Source: Glebionis coronaria
Taxonomy: Eukaryota; Streptophyta; Magnoliopsida; Asterales; Asteraceae
Direction: 5' to 3'
Assembly: GCA_025667525.1 (NCBI GenBank)
Contig: CM046875.1
Coordinates: 116,674,340 to 116,738,339 of the forward strand
Length of the DNA stretch: 64,000 nucleotides
Part shown: positions 23,092-35,777 of the stretch, piece after piece
How positions within the stretch are numbered: position 1 is the first letter of the stretch
Layout of the letters: each line of letters begins with the position of its first letter
Notes under the pieces: model-generated
Seen by the model: the letters and a program-made list of their open reading frames with translations, nothing else
What the model was told of the DNA's origin: nothing
The model's database searches: none
Translations under genes and position numbers: made by a program

Positions 23092-25139
23092 TTTTGGGTC
23101 GAGTCAGGCTCGTGACCCGGTTATAAAAAACAAGCGCTTCTCGGGAGGCAACCCGCTGATCTATCCTTTACTGTTTTCATAATAAGTGTAGGGGAGCCCC
23201 GTATGTGTTTGTTGTCTTGTTTCTTCTTTTGTGCAGGGATTAAAGCTTCAAAGATCCATTCTCGATGACTTTTGACGAACCGTGATCTCGTGTACCCGTC
23301 TTCCCGGTTCTATCCTAAACTATCGTGATTCATTATTTCATATCTTATATGTTCACATTGAAATCGCTATAGTTTTCCTTTCCTTAACAAGATTTAAACA
23401 AAGTGCACAATCTCATAAGTGTAGGGGAGTTTACTCCCGCATGCTTAAACATTGAGGACAATGTTTATATCAAGTGTAGGGGGACTTCTATCGAAGTAAG
23501 TGGGCTTTTCCTTGTATTTGTCCTCATTTTAACCGGAAAATTGATTTTTCGACATTTTTCAAAATTTTTAATCTATTTTGGCCTAGTTGTATAGTAGTAT
23601 TTTCCTTTGTTAGCGTTATTTACTTTCTTTGCTAGAATAAATTTTCAATAAAGTGGTTTTAATTTTTCAAAGTCGTGAATATTTTGACTCAACTCGAGTT
23701 TACTTATCTAAGTTTACTCTAGCTAGTACCCTTAACGTGTTTAAGTCAAGTTTTGTTAGGCTTTTATATAGGGAACTTTAAAACACGAAAGTCTTAACTG
23801 TCACGGGTTATGAACAAGAACTTTTCACAAGTTCCTATAATTGATCCTAGAGATTTGTTTATCAAGGGAACTTTAAAATGCGATTTCTAAACTTGAAAAA
23901 GTCTAAGAGTTTGCAAGATCCTATAGATGACTCGTTAAACCCAAAACTTTGATTTAATTGGCTAAGCATCCACGAGTCTCATTCCTTGAGATTTTAAATT
24001 GTGGAGAACGAGAGATGATAGAGTCAATTATAAGTTTGGTATTCTTTCGTGAATTTATGTGAGTTGATTATAAGCCTATTCTCCCATCGCTTGCTAATAA
24101 AATTTATCTGCAATAAATAAGGTTGTACGATTTGAAAAGTTACTTAGCTTCTAGCACAAGATCGTTTAAAAGTTGCTCGGTATTAGTTAGAGTTCATAGC
24201 CAAGGCATAACTTATTGAAGCGGGATGCGAAGATTGGCGAGTCCGAAAAGGCCCTAACAAGGCATGAGGGCTACATTTTGTTGCTAAAGATCCCAAAAGT
24301 GATGTGAAGAATCATTTATCGAAAATCAATATGAAGGATTGAGACACACGACGAAAAGCAAGTACTCCCTAAAAGATCATGGAGAAGTCTATCCGAAAAG
24401 ACCCTAGCAAGGTATGAGGATAAATAGATCCAAGTCCTAAAAGGAGGCGGATCGTTGTATATCAAAGTCCAAAATAAAGATTGGAGAAAAATGAAGAAGT
24501 CGTGGTCCAAATATGAAGAATCTCTCAAAACTTCAAGTGAAGAAATTCCTATTATGAAGAGAAGACCATAATTTCAAGAACGTCTCTCAAAGATTTGAAG
24601 TATGAAGTCGCTTCCAAATATCGGTCCGAGAAAGGTCTCAAATCGTGAAGCGAGTTATGCCAAGATATGAACTTTATGAGGTCCCGAGAAGCAGTTTTAA
24701 ATGATTTTGTCCTTTAGCTAACTATTGATTAAATCGTCCCACTTTGTTTTCAGCTTAAATAACTATAGAAATAAGTCAAACAATGCATCCTCGTGATCAT
24801 TCAAGACAACAATAAAATATAAGAGATACACCTAGGAATAAGGGAGTCTAAGTGAATAATTGGGCCACATGAGTTCGTGATAGTTTGCTAACTTATAATA
24901 ACAATGATCTCGTTTTTAAGTTTGGTATGGGGAACGTGAAACTTGAGAATGATGAACATTCATGACAACCAAAAACCCAATGTAAGTCTTTGATTTCTTA
25001 CTTGTTTTGTTCTTATAGTTTCCGTAGTGTTTAGCATTTAATAAAGGCCAAGATGGGTTATCTATGATGAAAAATGTAAACCGTGCTTTGAAATTAGTGC
25101 ATTGCATGAGGACATTGCAATGGTCAAGTGTAGGGGATT
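23092..25139 (+). other. Element A 3' non-coding tail and polypurine tract
   Basis: About 2 kb with no env-like ORF. It holds repeated AAGTGTAGGGG motifs (near 23185, 23417, 23475), a hairpin AAACATTG-AGGA-CAATGTTT at 23447-23466, and two imperfect repeats of a CCGAAAAGRCCCTARCAAGG motif near 24245 and 24395. It ends with the polypurine tract AAGTGTAGGGGATT at 25126-25139, directly before the 3' LTR. The last 680 bp are included in the tandem duplication. Confidence 0.75.
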
Positions 25140-26704
25140 TAATAAGTGTGAAAACACTTATCCTTTTACCACTTATTTCCAATAATAACAAGACCAAAAC
25201 GTGTATTTTATGTCGTAAAAGTCAGAATTATGTGTGGTTTGTGTTTTTATTGTGTTTTAGGACCAAAAGATGCAAAAGGAAGAAAACATGGGCTATCACG
25301 GGCTTTTATCGAAGAAAAAAACTAAAGACGAAGTCGAAAGATCGAGAATGCAAAAAGAACGGAAGTCCAAGGCCAATTCTGAAGATTTATCGAAGAAAAA
25401 TTCTAAAGACGGAAGTTTAATGAAGTCGAAGAACTCAAGTCTAATTATAGAAGAAAATTATAAGACAAGTTCAACTAATATCGACTAATCCCGAGACGAC
25501 GTCGAGAAAGACAAAGAAATTAAGTCGAGTCGAGACGAGAAGAAAGAAATAAGATAGCTTAAGCATGTAATCTCCCCACCTCCTATAAATATCCTCCTAA
25601 TGTGTCATTAGGAGGGTGGTTAGGTAGTTAATTTTTAGTGTAGTTTATTTTTAGTTTTTCTTAATTTTCTTCTCTCTAGTTTTCCAAGTTTATCAACTTT
25701 AATCTTGTAATCTTTTGATATTAATCTTTAATCAATCAAGCTTATTTTCTTAATTCTCATTCTACCTTTCTTAATCTTTTACTTAATCTTAATAATCATG
25801 TAGTTTTATCTTAATCTTGTTTATGGTTTGATTGTGTAGCTTATTTGATTGTGCTTATTAAATTGGTGATCTTAAAAAGTTTCTAATTCAAAGTGCTTAT
25901 TTTTCTTAATCTTCATGCTTAATAGTTTTTAAGAAATAAGTAGTTTTTGGATAAGTTTAAGTTTTTTATAAAAAGGTGCTTTTTGATTTCTAGCTTATTT
26001 AGAGTTTTAAAAGTTCTTTAATTCTAGCTTATTTACTTTTCCTCAAAATCTTTTTGGTTAAGTATCTGGTAAAGTGCTTATTGATTTTTGGGCTTATTTT
26101 CTTAAATTTTTTGTTACGGTACAAAAACCCCTTTATTCCGACTATTGTCACCTTCCCTTGTATTCCGGATAAGGGTCAGTTCCTTATTCAGGATAAGAGT
26201 TCGGAATTTATTCCGAATAGTGTTCATCAAGAGATCCCGGATAAGGCTCGAAGGTAATTCCGGATAACCCACCGTTTGGAGTATTCCGGATAAGGTTCAG
26301 CAACTAAGGATTCCGGATAGTGATCATAAGTTCATTCCGGATAAAAATTATTCCGGATAAGGTGTAGGATTGCATTTCCCAGATAAGGTTCAGAAGAAAG
26401 TATTCCGGATAAGTATCCAGAACTTATTTCGGATAAGCCTCAAGTGTCGTTTTTTCCGGATAAGAATTATATTGCTTTTTACGGATAAGAACCCGAAGAC
26501 GATTCCGGATAAGCACCTCAACAAATTATTCCGGATAAGATCCCAATTGCTCAATTCCGGATAAGCTGCATTTTGTTTTCCCGGATAAGCCACAGCTCTT
26601 CATTCCGGATAACAATCCAGATAATATTCCGGATAAGGTTAAGTATTTCCAGTTTTTAAATTTTATTTTTTCCCGCCTTTTTACTCAGAATTATTTTAAC
26701 TTGT
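25140..26704 (+). repeat. 3' LTR of element A, proximal part
   Basis: Starts TAATAAGTGTG after the polypurine tract and matches the 5' LTR up to CTTGT at 26700-26704, where element B's LTR begins. The rest of this LTR is at 39937-40131. It carries its own TATA box, start-site hairpin and CCGGATAAG array. The interval 27860-29425 repeats it in the tandem duplication. Confidence 0.93.
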
Positions 26705-27178
26705 TGATACAATAAATTTGTTATGGGTTCAATTTTGTTCTAGGTATCTTCTCGAATTGATCACGGCTCAAAGTGGAAAAGTTGTTCTTGGTTACTAAAA
26801 AGGGATTGGTTTTCTATTCTACTAAAAGGATTTAAATGTGCTAAGATATAAAATTTAACTAAAAGCAGTTAATAAAAACAATTAATATAAAGCTTGAATA
26901 TTAAAATTAAACACTTAAACAGTAACTATAAAATATACTAAAACAAAAGGCTCATTCGGAATAAGCTTGATGCGTAATAAACAACTGATCCGGAATATCT
27001 TGCTGAAAAATCCTTTCATTCGGAATATTTTAACTTATGCGGAATAACTAACAACAATGCTTCATTCGGAATATTGCTTGCTCATTCGGAAGATTGGCTT
27101 CATTCGGAACCTTTGCGTCATTCGGAAGAGTTGATTGATCCGGAATAAATGATAAAAAAAACTTTGATTCGTAACAAA
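26705..27178 (-). repeat. Partial element B LTR created by the duplication
   Basis: Begins TGATACAATAAATTTG like both full B LTRs and stops at CGTAACAAA, where sequence jumps back to the A tail. It is the truncated end of duplication copy 1, not a separate insertion. Confidence 0.9.
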
Positions 27179-29899
27179 ATATCAAAGTCCAAAATAAAGA
27201 TTGGAGAAAAATGAAGAAGTCGTGGTCCAAATATGAAGAATCTCTCAAAACTTCAAGTGAAGAAATTCCTATTATGAAGAGAAGACCATAATTTCAAGAA
27301 CGTCTCTCAAAGATTTGAAGTATGAAGTCGCTGCCAAATATCGGTCCGAGAAAGGTCTCAAATCGTGAAGCGAGTTATGCCAAGATATGAACTTTATGAG
27401 GTCCCGAGAAGCAGTTTTAAATGATTTTGTCCTTTAGCTAACTATTGATTAAATCGTCCCACTTTGTTTTCAGCTTAAATAACTATAGAAATAAGTCAAA
27501 CAATGCATCCTCGTGATCATTCAAGACAACAATAAAATATAAGAGATACACCTAGGAATAAGGGAGTCTAAGTGAATAATTGGGCCACATGAGTTCGTGA
27601 TAGTTTGCTAACTTATAATAACAATGATCTCGTTTTTAAGTTTGGTATGGGGAACGTGAAACTTGAGAATGATGAACATTCATGACAACCAAAAACCCAA
27701 TGTAAGTCTTTGATTTCTTAGTTGTTTTGTTCTTATAGTTTCCTTAGTGTTTAGCATTTAATAAAGGCCAAGATGGGTTATCTATGATGAAAAATGTAAA
27801 CCGTGCTTTGAAATTAGTGCATTGCATGAGGACATTGCAATGGTCAAGTGTAGGGGATTTAATAAGTGTGAAAACACTTATCCTTTTACCACTTATTTCC
27901 AATAATAACAAGACCAAAACGTGTATTTTATGTCGTAAAAGTCGGAATTATGTGTGGTTTGTGTTTTTATTGTGTTTTAGGACCAAAAGATGCAAAAGGA
28001 AGAAAACATGGGCTATCACGGGCTTTTATCGAAGAAAAAAACTAAAGACGAAGTCGAAAGATCGAGAATGCAAAAAGAACGGAAGTCCAAGGCCAATTCT
28101 GAAGATTTATCGAAGAAAAATTCTAAAGACGGAAGTTTAATGAAGTCGAAGAACTCAAGTCTAATTATAGAAGAAAATTATAAGACAAGTTCAACTAATA
28201 TCGACTAATCCCGAGACGACGTCGAGAAAGACAAAGAAATTAAGTCGAGTCGAGACGAGAAGAAAGAAATAAGATAGATTAAGCATGTAATCTCCCCACC
28301 TCCTATAAATATCCTCCTAATGTGTCATTAGGAGGGTGGTTAGGTAGTTAATTTTTAGTGTAGTTTATTTTTAGTTTTTCTTAATTTTCTTCTCTCTAGT
28401 TTTCCAAGTTTATCAACTTTAATCTTGTAATCTTTTGATATTAATCTTTAATCAATCAAGCTTATTTTCTTAATTCTCATTCTACCTTTCTTAATCTTTT
28501 ACTTAATCTTAATAATCATGTAGTTTTATCTTAATCTTGTTTATGGTTTGATTGTGTAGCTTATTTGATTGTGCTTATTAAATTGGTGATCTTAAAAAGT
28601 TTCTAATTCAAAGTGCTTATTTTTCTTAATCTTCATGCTTAATAGTTTTTAAGAAATAAGTAGTTTTTGGATAAGTTTAAGTTTTTTTATAAAAAGGTGC
28701 TTTTTGATTTCTAGCTTATTTAGAGTTTTAAAAGTTCTTTAATTCTAGCTTATTTACTTTTCCTCAAAATCTTTTTGGTTAAGTATTTGGTAAAGTGCTT
28801 ATTGATTTTTGGGCTTATTTTCTTAAATTTTTTGTTACGGTACAAAAACCCCTTTATTCCGACTATTGTCACCTTCCCTTGTATTCCGGATAAGGGTCAG
28901 TTCCTTATTCAGGATAAGAGTTCGGAATTTATTCCGAATAGTGTTCATCAAGAGATCCCGGATAAGGCTCGAAGGTAATTCCGGATAACCCACCGTTTGG
29001 AGTATTCCGGATAAGGTTCAGCAACTAAGGATTCCGGATAGTGATCATAAGTTCATTCCGGATAAAAATTATTCCGGATAAGGTGTAGGATTGCATTTCC
29101 CAGATAAGGTTCAGAAGAAAGTATTCCGGATAAGTATCCAGAACTTATTCCGGATAAGCCTCAAGTGTCGTTTTTTCCGGATAAGAATTATATTGCTTTT
29201 TCCGGATAAGAACCCGGAGACGATTCCGGATAAGCACCTCAACAAATTATTCCGGATAAGATCCCAATTGCTCAATTCCGGATAAGCTGCATTTTATTTT
29301 CCCGGATAAGCCACAGCTCTTCATTCCGGATAACAATCCAGATAATATTCCGGATAAGGTTAAGTATTTCCAGTTTTTAAATTTTATTTTTTCCCGCCTT
29401 TTTACTCAGAATTATTTTAACTTGTTGATACAATAAATTTGTTATGGGTTCAATTTTGTTCTAGGTATCTTCTCGAATTGATCACGGCTCAAAGTGGAAT
29501 AGTTGTTCTTGGTTACTAAAAAGGGATTGGTTTTCTATTCTACTAAAAGGATTTAAATGTGCTAAGATATAAAATTTAACTAAAAGCAGTTAATAAAAAC
29601 AATTAATATAAAGCTTGAATATTAAAATTAAACACTTAAACAGTAACTGTAAAATATACTAAAACAAAAGGCTCATTCGGAATAACCTTGATGCGTAATA
29701 AACAACTGATCCGGAATATCTTGCTGAAAAATCCTTTCATTCGGAATATTTTAACTTATGCGGAATAACTAACAACAATGCTTCATTCGGAATATTGCTT
29801 GCTCATTCGGAAGATTGGCTTCATTCGGAACCTTTGCGTCATTCGGAAGAGTTGATTGATCCAGAATAAATGATAAAAAAAACTTTGATTCGTAACAAA
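27179..29899 (+). repeat. Tandem duplication, copy 2 (2721 bp)
   Basis: Second copy of 24458-27178. At its right end the B LTR continues without a break (CGTAACAAACTGATTCGG), which shows this copy borders the real B element. The junction between copies is at 27178/27179, with at most a base or two of shared sequence. Confidence 0.93.
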
Positions 29900-31091
29900 C
29901 TGATTCGGAACAAACTGATTCGGAAGAAATGCTTATCCGGAATATTCAATAAAATCCTTCATTCGGAAAATTTAAAAAGACTGATTCGGAACAATTTTGA
30001 AAAAACTTTGATTCGGAATATTTAGTAAAAACCTTCATTCGGAACTTTTAGAAACACTGATTCGGAACAATTTTCAATAAAACTGATTCGGAGCATAAAG
30101 ACTCATCCGGAATATTGATTATGCCGGATGAACACTTTGATTCGGAATGTTTACAACAAAAAGCTTCACTCGGAATTTTTTGCTGACTCGGAATAAAATA
30201 ATGTAAAAGCTTCGTTCGGAACCTGGGCTGTTGAGGAAGTGCGAAGAACAGGGGAACCAACAAAGCCACGAATTTAACCAAAATCACCAAGTTTTTAACC
30301 AAAACTTAAACTAATTTAACCACGAATCATCTACTAATGGTAAACATCAAATCAAAACAACAAAAACATAAAACACACTTACTTTTGAAGATTAAAATCA
30401 ACCAAATAAGAACTTTAAACTTTAAATCAAAAAGATGAAGATGAACAAGATTAATGGAAGGATTATATTGATTGATTAAGGTAGAGTAAACAAAAGGAAA
30501 TATTAAAAACTTACAAGATTAAAGATTCAACAAAAATGAAAATCACCAACACCTTAATGGTGTTGGCTTCCTACGAAAACAAAGAAAAAGAAAAAGACTG
30601 GAATGAAAAACTAGCTCAAAATGTGTGAAGGGATCTCTTTATATAGGCCTTGTCTTTGGTTGGTGAGTGGGCTTTCTCCCGTTCTTTTTGTCTTCTCGTC
30701 TTTTTAGAAAAGTTGACGTTTTCGATTTCGATTCGGGATTTGTCGACGAATAAATTCTACTCGTCTTTTAATTTCTTCGTTTAATAGACTTGAGTTCTTT
30801 CGACATATGTAAATCTTCCATCTTTTGTCTTTTTCTTCGATAAATCTTCAAATAGGCCCATTGACTTCAAATCTTTTGAATCTCTTGGACAATAGACTTC
30901 GTCTTGAGTCTTTTTCTTCGATAAAACCCGTGCAATCCCATGTTTTCTTCAATATTTATCCGGTTGACTTTGAAAACACAACAAACACACAAACCACGCA
31001 TAATTCCTAAACAAATGACATTAAATACGCATTTTGGTCTTGTTTTAGCAAGAAATAAGTGGTAAAAGGATGGGTGTTTTCACACCTATCA
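29426..31091 (-). repeat. 3' LTR of element B (1666 bp)
   Basis: The complete B LTR. It contains a minus-strand TATA box (TATATAAAG, plus positions 30637-30645) and, downstream of it in the transcript, a dense array of ATTCGGAA/ATCCGGAA motifs at about 29670-30220. It starts on the minus strand with TGATAGGTGTGAAAACACC, a small palindrome like that of A. The adjoining polypurine tract at 31092 marks it as the 3' LTR. Confidence 0.92.
29670..30220 (-). repeat. ATTCCGAATSA motif array in B's LTR
   Basis: Around 25-30 copies of CATTCGGAA, GATTCGGAA or ATCCGGAA on the plus strand (ATTCCGAATGA/ATTCCGAATCA on the minus strand), 8-25 bp apart. It corresponds in position and core sequence (TTCCG-ATRA) to A's array, but has drifted to a different consensus. 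The 5' LTR has a matching array at about 39115-39685. Confidence 0.8.
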
Positions 31092-33022
31092 AATCCCCTA
31101 CACTTAACCATTGCCATGCCCTCATGCAATACTTAGTGATAAAGCAATTTTACACTTTTCTCATAATCAATCAACCTTGGCCGTATTAACATACTACTAA
31201 AACAAAAATTAGAGTACTAAGAGAACTTAAAACTTTAAAGGAAACAAAACGATAGAAAACCATTTTCACTTGAAAATAGCTACATGGAAATAACTTGCAA
31301 AGAGATTTAAGACTTACATTAGGGCTTCCGTGCTGCGAAGATTTATCACCCTTAAGTTTCACGTTCCCCCAAACTAAGCTTAAAAACGAGATCATTCTTA
31401 TTATAAGTTAGCAAATCAAACACTTACACACATGGCTTAATTATATGCTTAAACTCCCTTATTCCTAGGTGTATCTCTTATATTTTATTTTTGTCTTAGA
31501 ATGATCATGAAGATGCATTTTTGGACTTATTGCGATAGTTTATTTAGGCTGAAAGCAAAGTAGGACGATTTGATTAATAGTTAGCTAAAGGAAAAAATCT
31601 CTTAAAACTGCTTCTCGGGATATCAAAAAGTTCATATCTTGGCATAACTCGCTTCACAATTTGAGACCTTTCTCGGGGCGATATTTGGCATGTACTTCAT
31701 ACTTCATATCTTGAGAGACGTTCTTGAGATAATGGTCTTTTCTTCGTTAATAGAGTTTCTTCACTTGGAGACTTTTGAGGGATACTCCACCTTTGTTGAC
31801 CACGACTTCATCATTATTTCTTCAATCGTTAATTGGGATTTTGAGATACAACGATCCGCCTCCTTTTCGGACTTGGATCTATTTATCCTCATACCTTGTT
31901 AGGGTCTTTTCGGATAGACTTCTCCATGATCTTTATGGGAGTTGATTGCTTTTCGTCGTGAGTCTTGATCCTTCATATTGATTTTGGGAATAATGCTTTT
32001 CACATCACCTTGGATCTTAAGCAATAAAATGAAATCCTCATGCCTTGTTAGGGCCTTTTCGGACTCGCCAATCTTCGCGCCCCGCATCATAAGTTATGCC
32101 TTGGCTATGAACTCTTATCATTACCGAGCAACTTTTAAACGATCTTGGGCTAGAAGCTAATATTCAATAAAATCGTACGACCTTACTTATTGCAGATAAA
32201 TTATTAGCAAGTGATGGGAGAATAGGCAAACAATCACACCAAGTGTGCTTGTGCATGAATACCGACTTATAATTGACTCTATCATTTCTCGTTCTCCACA
32301 ATTTAAAATCTCAAGTAATGAGACTCGTGGATGCTTAGCCTAATAAACCAATTAAGGTCTACATGGTTAAGGATACTTGCTAGAATAAACTTGGATAAGT
32401 CTATTCGGGTTGAGTCAAAATAATCGCAACGGGCCTAATATGTCAAAGACTTCAAAACTTGCTACACCACTTTATTAATATTTTAGACTTTATTGTGGGA
32501 TATATATATATGAAAGCAACGATAAAAATTTAAAAATTACGACTATATGGCCAAAGTTAATTAAAAATTTGAAAAATGCTGAAAAAGATGATTTTCCGGT
32601 TAAATGAAGGCATTTTAATGGAAAAGTCCACTTAAAACTTTGATAGAAGTCTCCCCTACACTTAATATAAACATTGTCCTCAATGTTTAAGCATGTGGGA
32701 AAAGTCTCCCCTACACTTATGACATTGTGCACAAAGTTAAGGAAGAGACGACTAAAGTGATCAATTTCAAATGTAAGTATGAAGAAAATTAAATCATGAT
32801 AGTTGAGAGATAGAACCGGATTTCGGATAACACGGGAGCACGGTTCTTCATAGGTTCCAAAAGTGCATTCATCCCTGTAATCACATCACCACACAAACAC
32901 AAACAACCTATATAGGCCCCCCTACACTTAGGAGGTAAAACGGAAAGGGATAGATACTCGGGCTGCCTCCCGAGGAGCGCTTGTTTTGGATAACCGAGTG
33001 ACGAGCCTGACTCGACCCAAAA
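31092..33022 (-). other. Element B polypurine tract and 3' non-coding tail
   Basis: The minus strand reads AAGTGTAGGGGATT next to the 3' LTR. The tail aligns with A's: the AAACATTG/CAATGTTT hairpin at 32669-32688, flanking AAGTGTAGGGGAG motifs, and the CCGAAAAGGCCCTAACAAGG repeats near 32050. No env-like frame is visible. Confidence 0.75.
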
Positions 33023-34147
33023 TTAGTTCATGGGAAACGTGGTGAGGGATGGAATCATCTTAGGAGAGATGTCCTCACAAAAGTACAACTTCACTCGTTG
33101 GCCATTCACCTTAAAATTAGGTCCATTAGGTTGAGCGAGCTCGAGAGTACCATATGGAAAAATTTGGGCAATGGTGAATGGGCCAGACCAACGAGATTTC
33201 AACTTGCCCGAAAAGATTTTCAACCGAGAGTTAAAGAGTAAAACTTTGTCTCCAACTTGGAACTCTCGGTTCTTAATCTTGGAGTCATGAATGAGCTTAG
33301 TCTTTTCCTTATAGATCAATGAATTTTCATAAGCCTCATTCCGGAGTTCATTCAGCTCATTGAGTTGGATTTTGCGTAGGTCACCGGCTTTGTTGATATC
33401 GAAATTAGCCCACTTCAAGGCCCAGTAAGCCTTGTGCTCCAACTCAATGGGGAGGTGGCATGTTTTCCCGTACACGAGACGATATGGTGTACAACCAATC
33501 GGAGTCTTGTAAGCGGTACGAAAAGCCCACAGAGCATCATCAAGTTTATCAGCCCATGAGGCACGATACTCTCCCACGGTTCTTTCAAGAATTCGCTTAA
33601 CCCTCGGTTAGAGATTTCAGCCTGCCCATTAGTTTGTGGGTAGTATACGGTGGAAAGCCGATGATTTACACCATACTTAGCCATGACTCTTGCGAATTGA
33701 TCATTTTAAAAAATGAGTCCCGCGATCACTAATAATGGCACGAGGCACACCGAATCTAGCGAATAGTGACTTCAAAAAGTTACAAACCACCCTTGCGTCG
33801 TTAGTGGGTAAAGCTTTGGCTTCAACCCATTTAGAAACGTAGTCAACGACAACAAGGATGTATTTGTTTCCTTTAGATGAAGGGAATGGCCCCATAAAGT
33901 CGATGCCCCATATATCAAAGATTTCACATTCTTGTATGAAATTTTAAGGCATCTCATCTTTATGTGTGATCTTGCCTTGGCAAGCATCACAATGTTTAAC
34001 CATCTCGTGAGCATCATGATAAATGGTGGGCCAATAAAATCCCGAGCCAAACACTTTCTTTGCGGTGACGTTGGGACCAAAGTGACCACCGGTAGGTCCT
34101 TTGTGGCAAGCTTCGAGAATGTCTAAAGCTGCCGGGCCATCAACACA
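33023..34147 (-). pseudogene. Element B integrase, frameshifted
   Basis: Pieces in three frames give the zinc-domain region (HCDACQ region damaged), the catalytic core [20 protein letters not shown] and [10 protein letters not shown], then [12 protein letters not shown] 184-codon C-terminal piece (33023-33577) starts at [20 protein letters not shown] and ends LTTFPMN like A. All three catalytic acidic residues are still readable but not in one frame. Confidence 0.88.
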
Positions 34148-35777
34148 TCAACGAATAATCAAATCAGCGCATTGTTTGAAGAGATACGGGTCATCCCAAA
34201 AGTAAGTCTTAATGTCTTTAAAGAACTTTTTCTTTTGTTGGGATGTTAACCCGTCAATGAGAATTCCACCCGCCAAGTATTTTGCAATGTCCGCAAACCA
34301 CGGGGGTTCATCTTGATTCGAATTGATAGACATTAAGGTCTCAAGGGGAAAAGAGTCATTGATCTCTTTGTTCGGATGATCCCCTTGATAAGGATCCTCA
34401 AGTCTACTGAGATGATTCGCGGCTAGGTTTTCAGCTCCGTTCTTATCACAAATTTCGATTTTAAATTCTTGAAGTAGCAAAACCCAGCGAAGAAGTCTTG
34501 GTTTAGAATCTTGTTTAGTTAACAAGTACTTCAACACGGAATGATCGGTATACACGATGGTGGTGGAAAGGACAAGATAGGGGCGGAACTTTTCAAAGGC
34601 ATAGACAACAGCTAAAAGCTCTTTTTTGGTTGTCGTGTAATGCAATTGAGCCTCTGTCATTGTCTTGCTAGCGTAGTGGATCGGTTAGAAGTGTTTATTC
34701 ACTCTTTGGCCCAAAACCGCTCCAATAGCAAAGTCGCTAGCATCACACATCAACTCGAAAGGAAGCTCCCAATTAGGGGTAACCAAGACCGGTGCCTTAG
34801 TTAGCTTATCCTTAAGAAGGTTGAAGGCTTCAATACACTCTTTGGAAAAGATAAAAGGAGTATCTTTTTCCAAGAGGTGGGTCATCGGGCGAGCGATTTT
34901 AGAAAAATCTTTGATGAATCGACGGTAGAAGCCCGCATGACCGAGGAAACTTCTCACACCCTTCACGGTTGAAGGTGGAGGCAATTTAGCAATAACATCG
35001 ACTTTAGCACGGTCCATTTCAAGACCGGCTTTGGAGATCTTGTGTCCTAGCACGATGCCCTTTTTACCATGAAATGGCTTTTTTCCTAATTAAGAACAAG
35101 GCGAGTGTCTTCACACCGCTTAAGCATACGTTCTAAATTGGCAAGGCAAGCAGAGAAAGAATCGCCATAAACTGAGAAATCATCCATGAATACTTCCATA
35201 GTTTCTTCAACCATGTCATGGAAGATAGCCATCATACACCTTTGGAACGTCCCAGGAGCATTGCATAAACCGAAAGGCATGCGTTTGTAAGCAAATGTTC
35301 CGTAGGGACAAGTGAATGTTGTTTTCTCTTGGTCCTTGGGATCGATGGGGATTTGAAAATACCCGGAGAAACCGTCTAAGAAGCAGTAATAGTCATTACC
35401 CGCTAGACGCTCGAGCATTTGATGCATGAAAGGAAGAGGAAAGTGATCTTTTCTCGTGGCATCATTGAGCTTGCGATAGTCGATACAAACTCTCCACCCA
35501 GTAGCGAGACGAGTACGAATCAACTCGTTGTGTTCATTGGAACAACGGTTATTCCGCCCTTCTTGGGCACACAATGGACGGGACTTACCCATGGCGAATC
35601 CGAAATAGGGTAAATCAAGCCGGCATCCAGAAGTTTGATAACCTCTTGTTTGATGATGTCATGAATTCGAGGATTAACCCTTCTTTGGCTTTGGATTGCG
35701 GGTTTAAAGTCATCTTCCATGAGAATTTTGTGAGTACAAAAGTTTGGATCAATTCCGCGGTATCGGAAATTTTCCAA
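34148..35777 (-). pseudogene. Element B reverse transcriptase and RNase H, frameshifted
   Basis: Open pieces at 35520-35777, 35086-35592, 34685-35053 and 34148-34660 carry DSPWVSPVHCVPKKGG, GWRVCIDYRKLND, CFLDGFSGYFQIPI, VFMDDFSVYGDS, SFLGHAGFYRRFI, MCDASDFAIGAVLGQR and [20 protein letters not shown]. The last piece runs into [15 protein letters not shown] and [17 protein letters not shown]. Frame changes separate the pieces. The residues are close to A's, which shows the two elements belong to neighbouring families. Confidence 0.9.

Larger units (their letters stand above)
24458..27178 (+). repeat. Tandem duplication, copy 1 (2721 bp)
   Basis: Spans the end of A's tail, A's 3' LTR up to the B insertion point, and the first 474 bp of B's LTR. 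It is followed head to tail by a nearly identical copy at 27179. Differences are scattered single bases (for example TCAGAATT against TCGGAATT) and a 1-nt length change in a T run. Confidence 0.93.

Noticed and set aside
23092..25139. Envelope gene in element A's tail
   Set aside because: Some Athila elements have an env-like ORF here, but no frame of useful length or signal/transmembrane pattern is visible in A or B.
26705..27178. Independent insertion of a B-family LTR
   Set aside because: Its sequence, breakpoints and flanks are those of the first 474 bp of B's LTR copied in the tandem duplication; it has no terminus at 27178.
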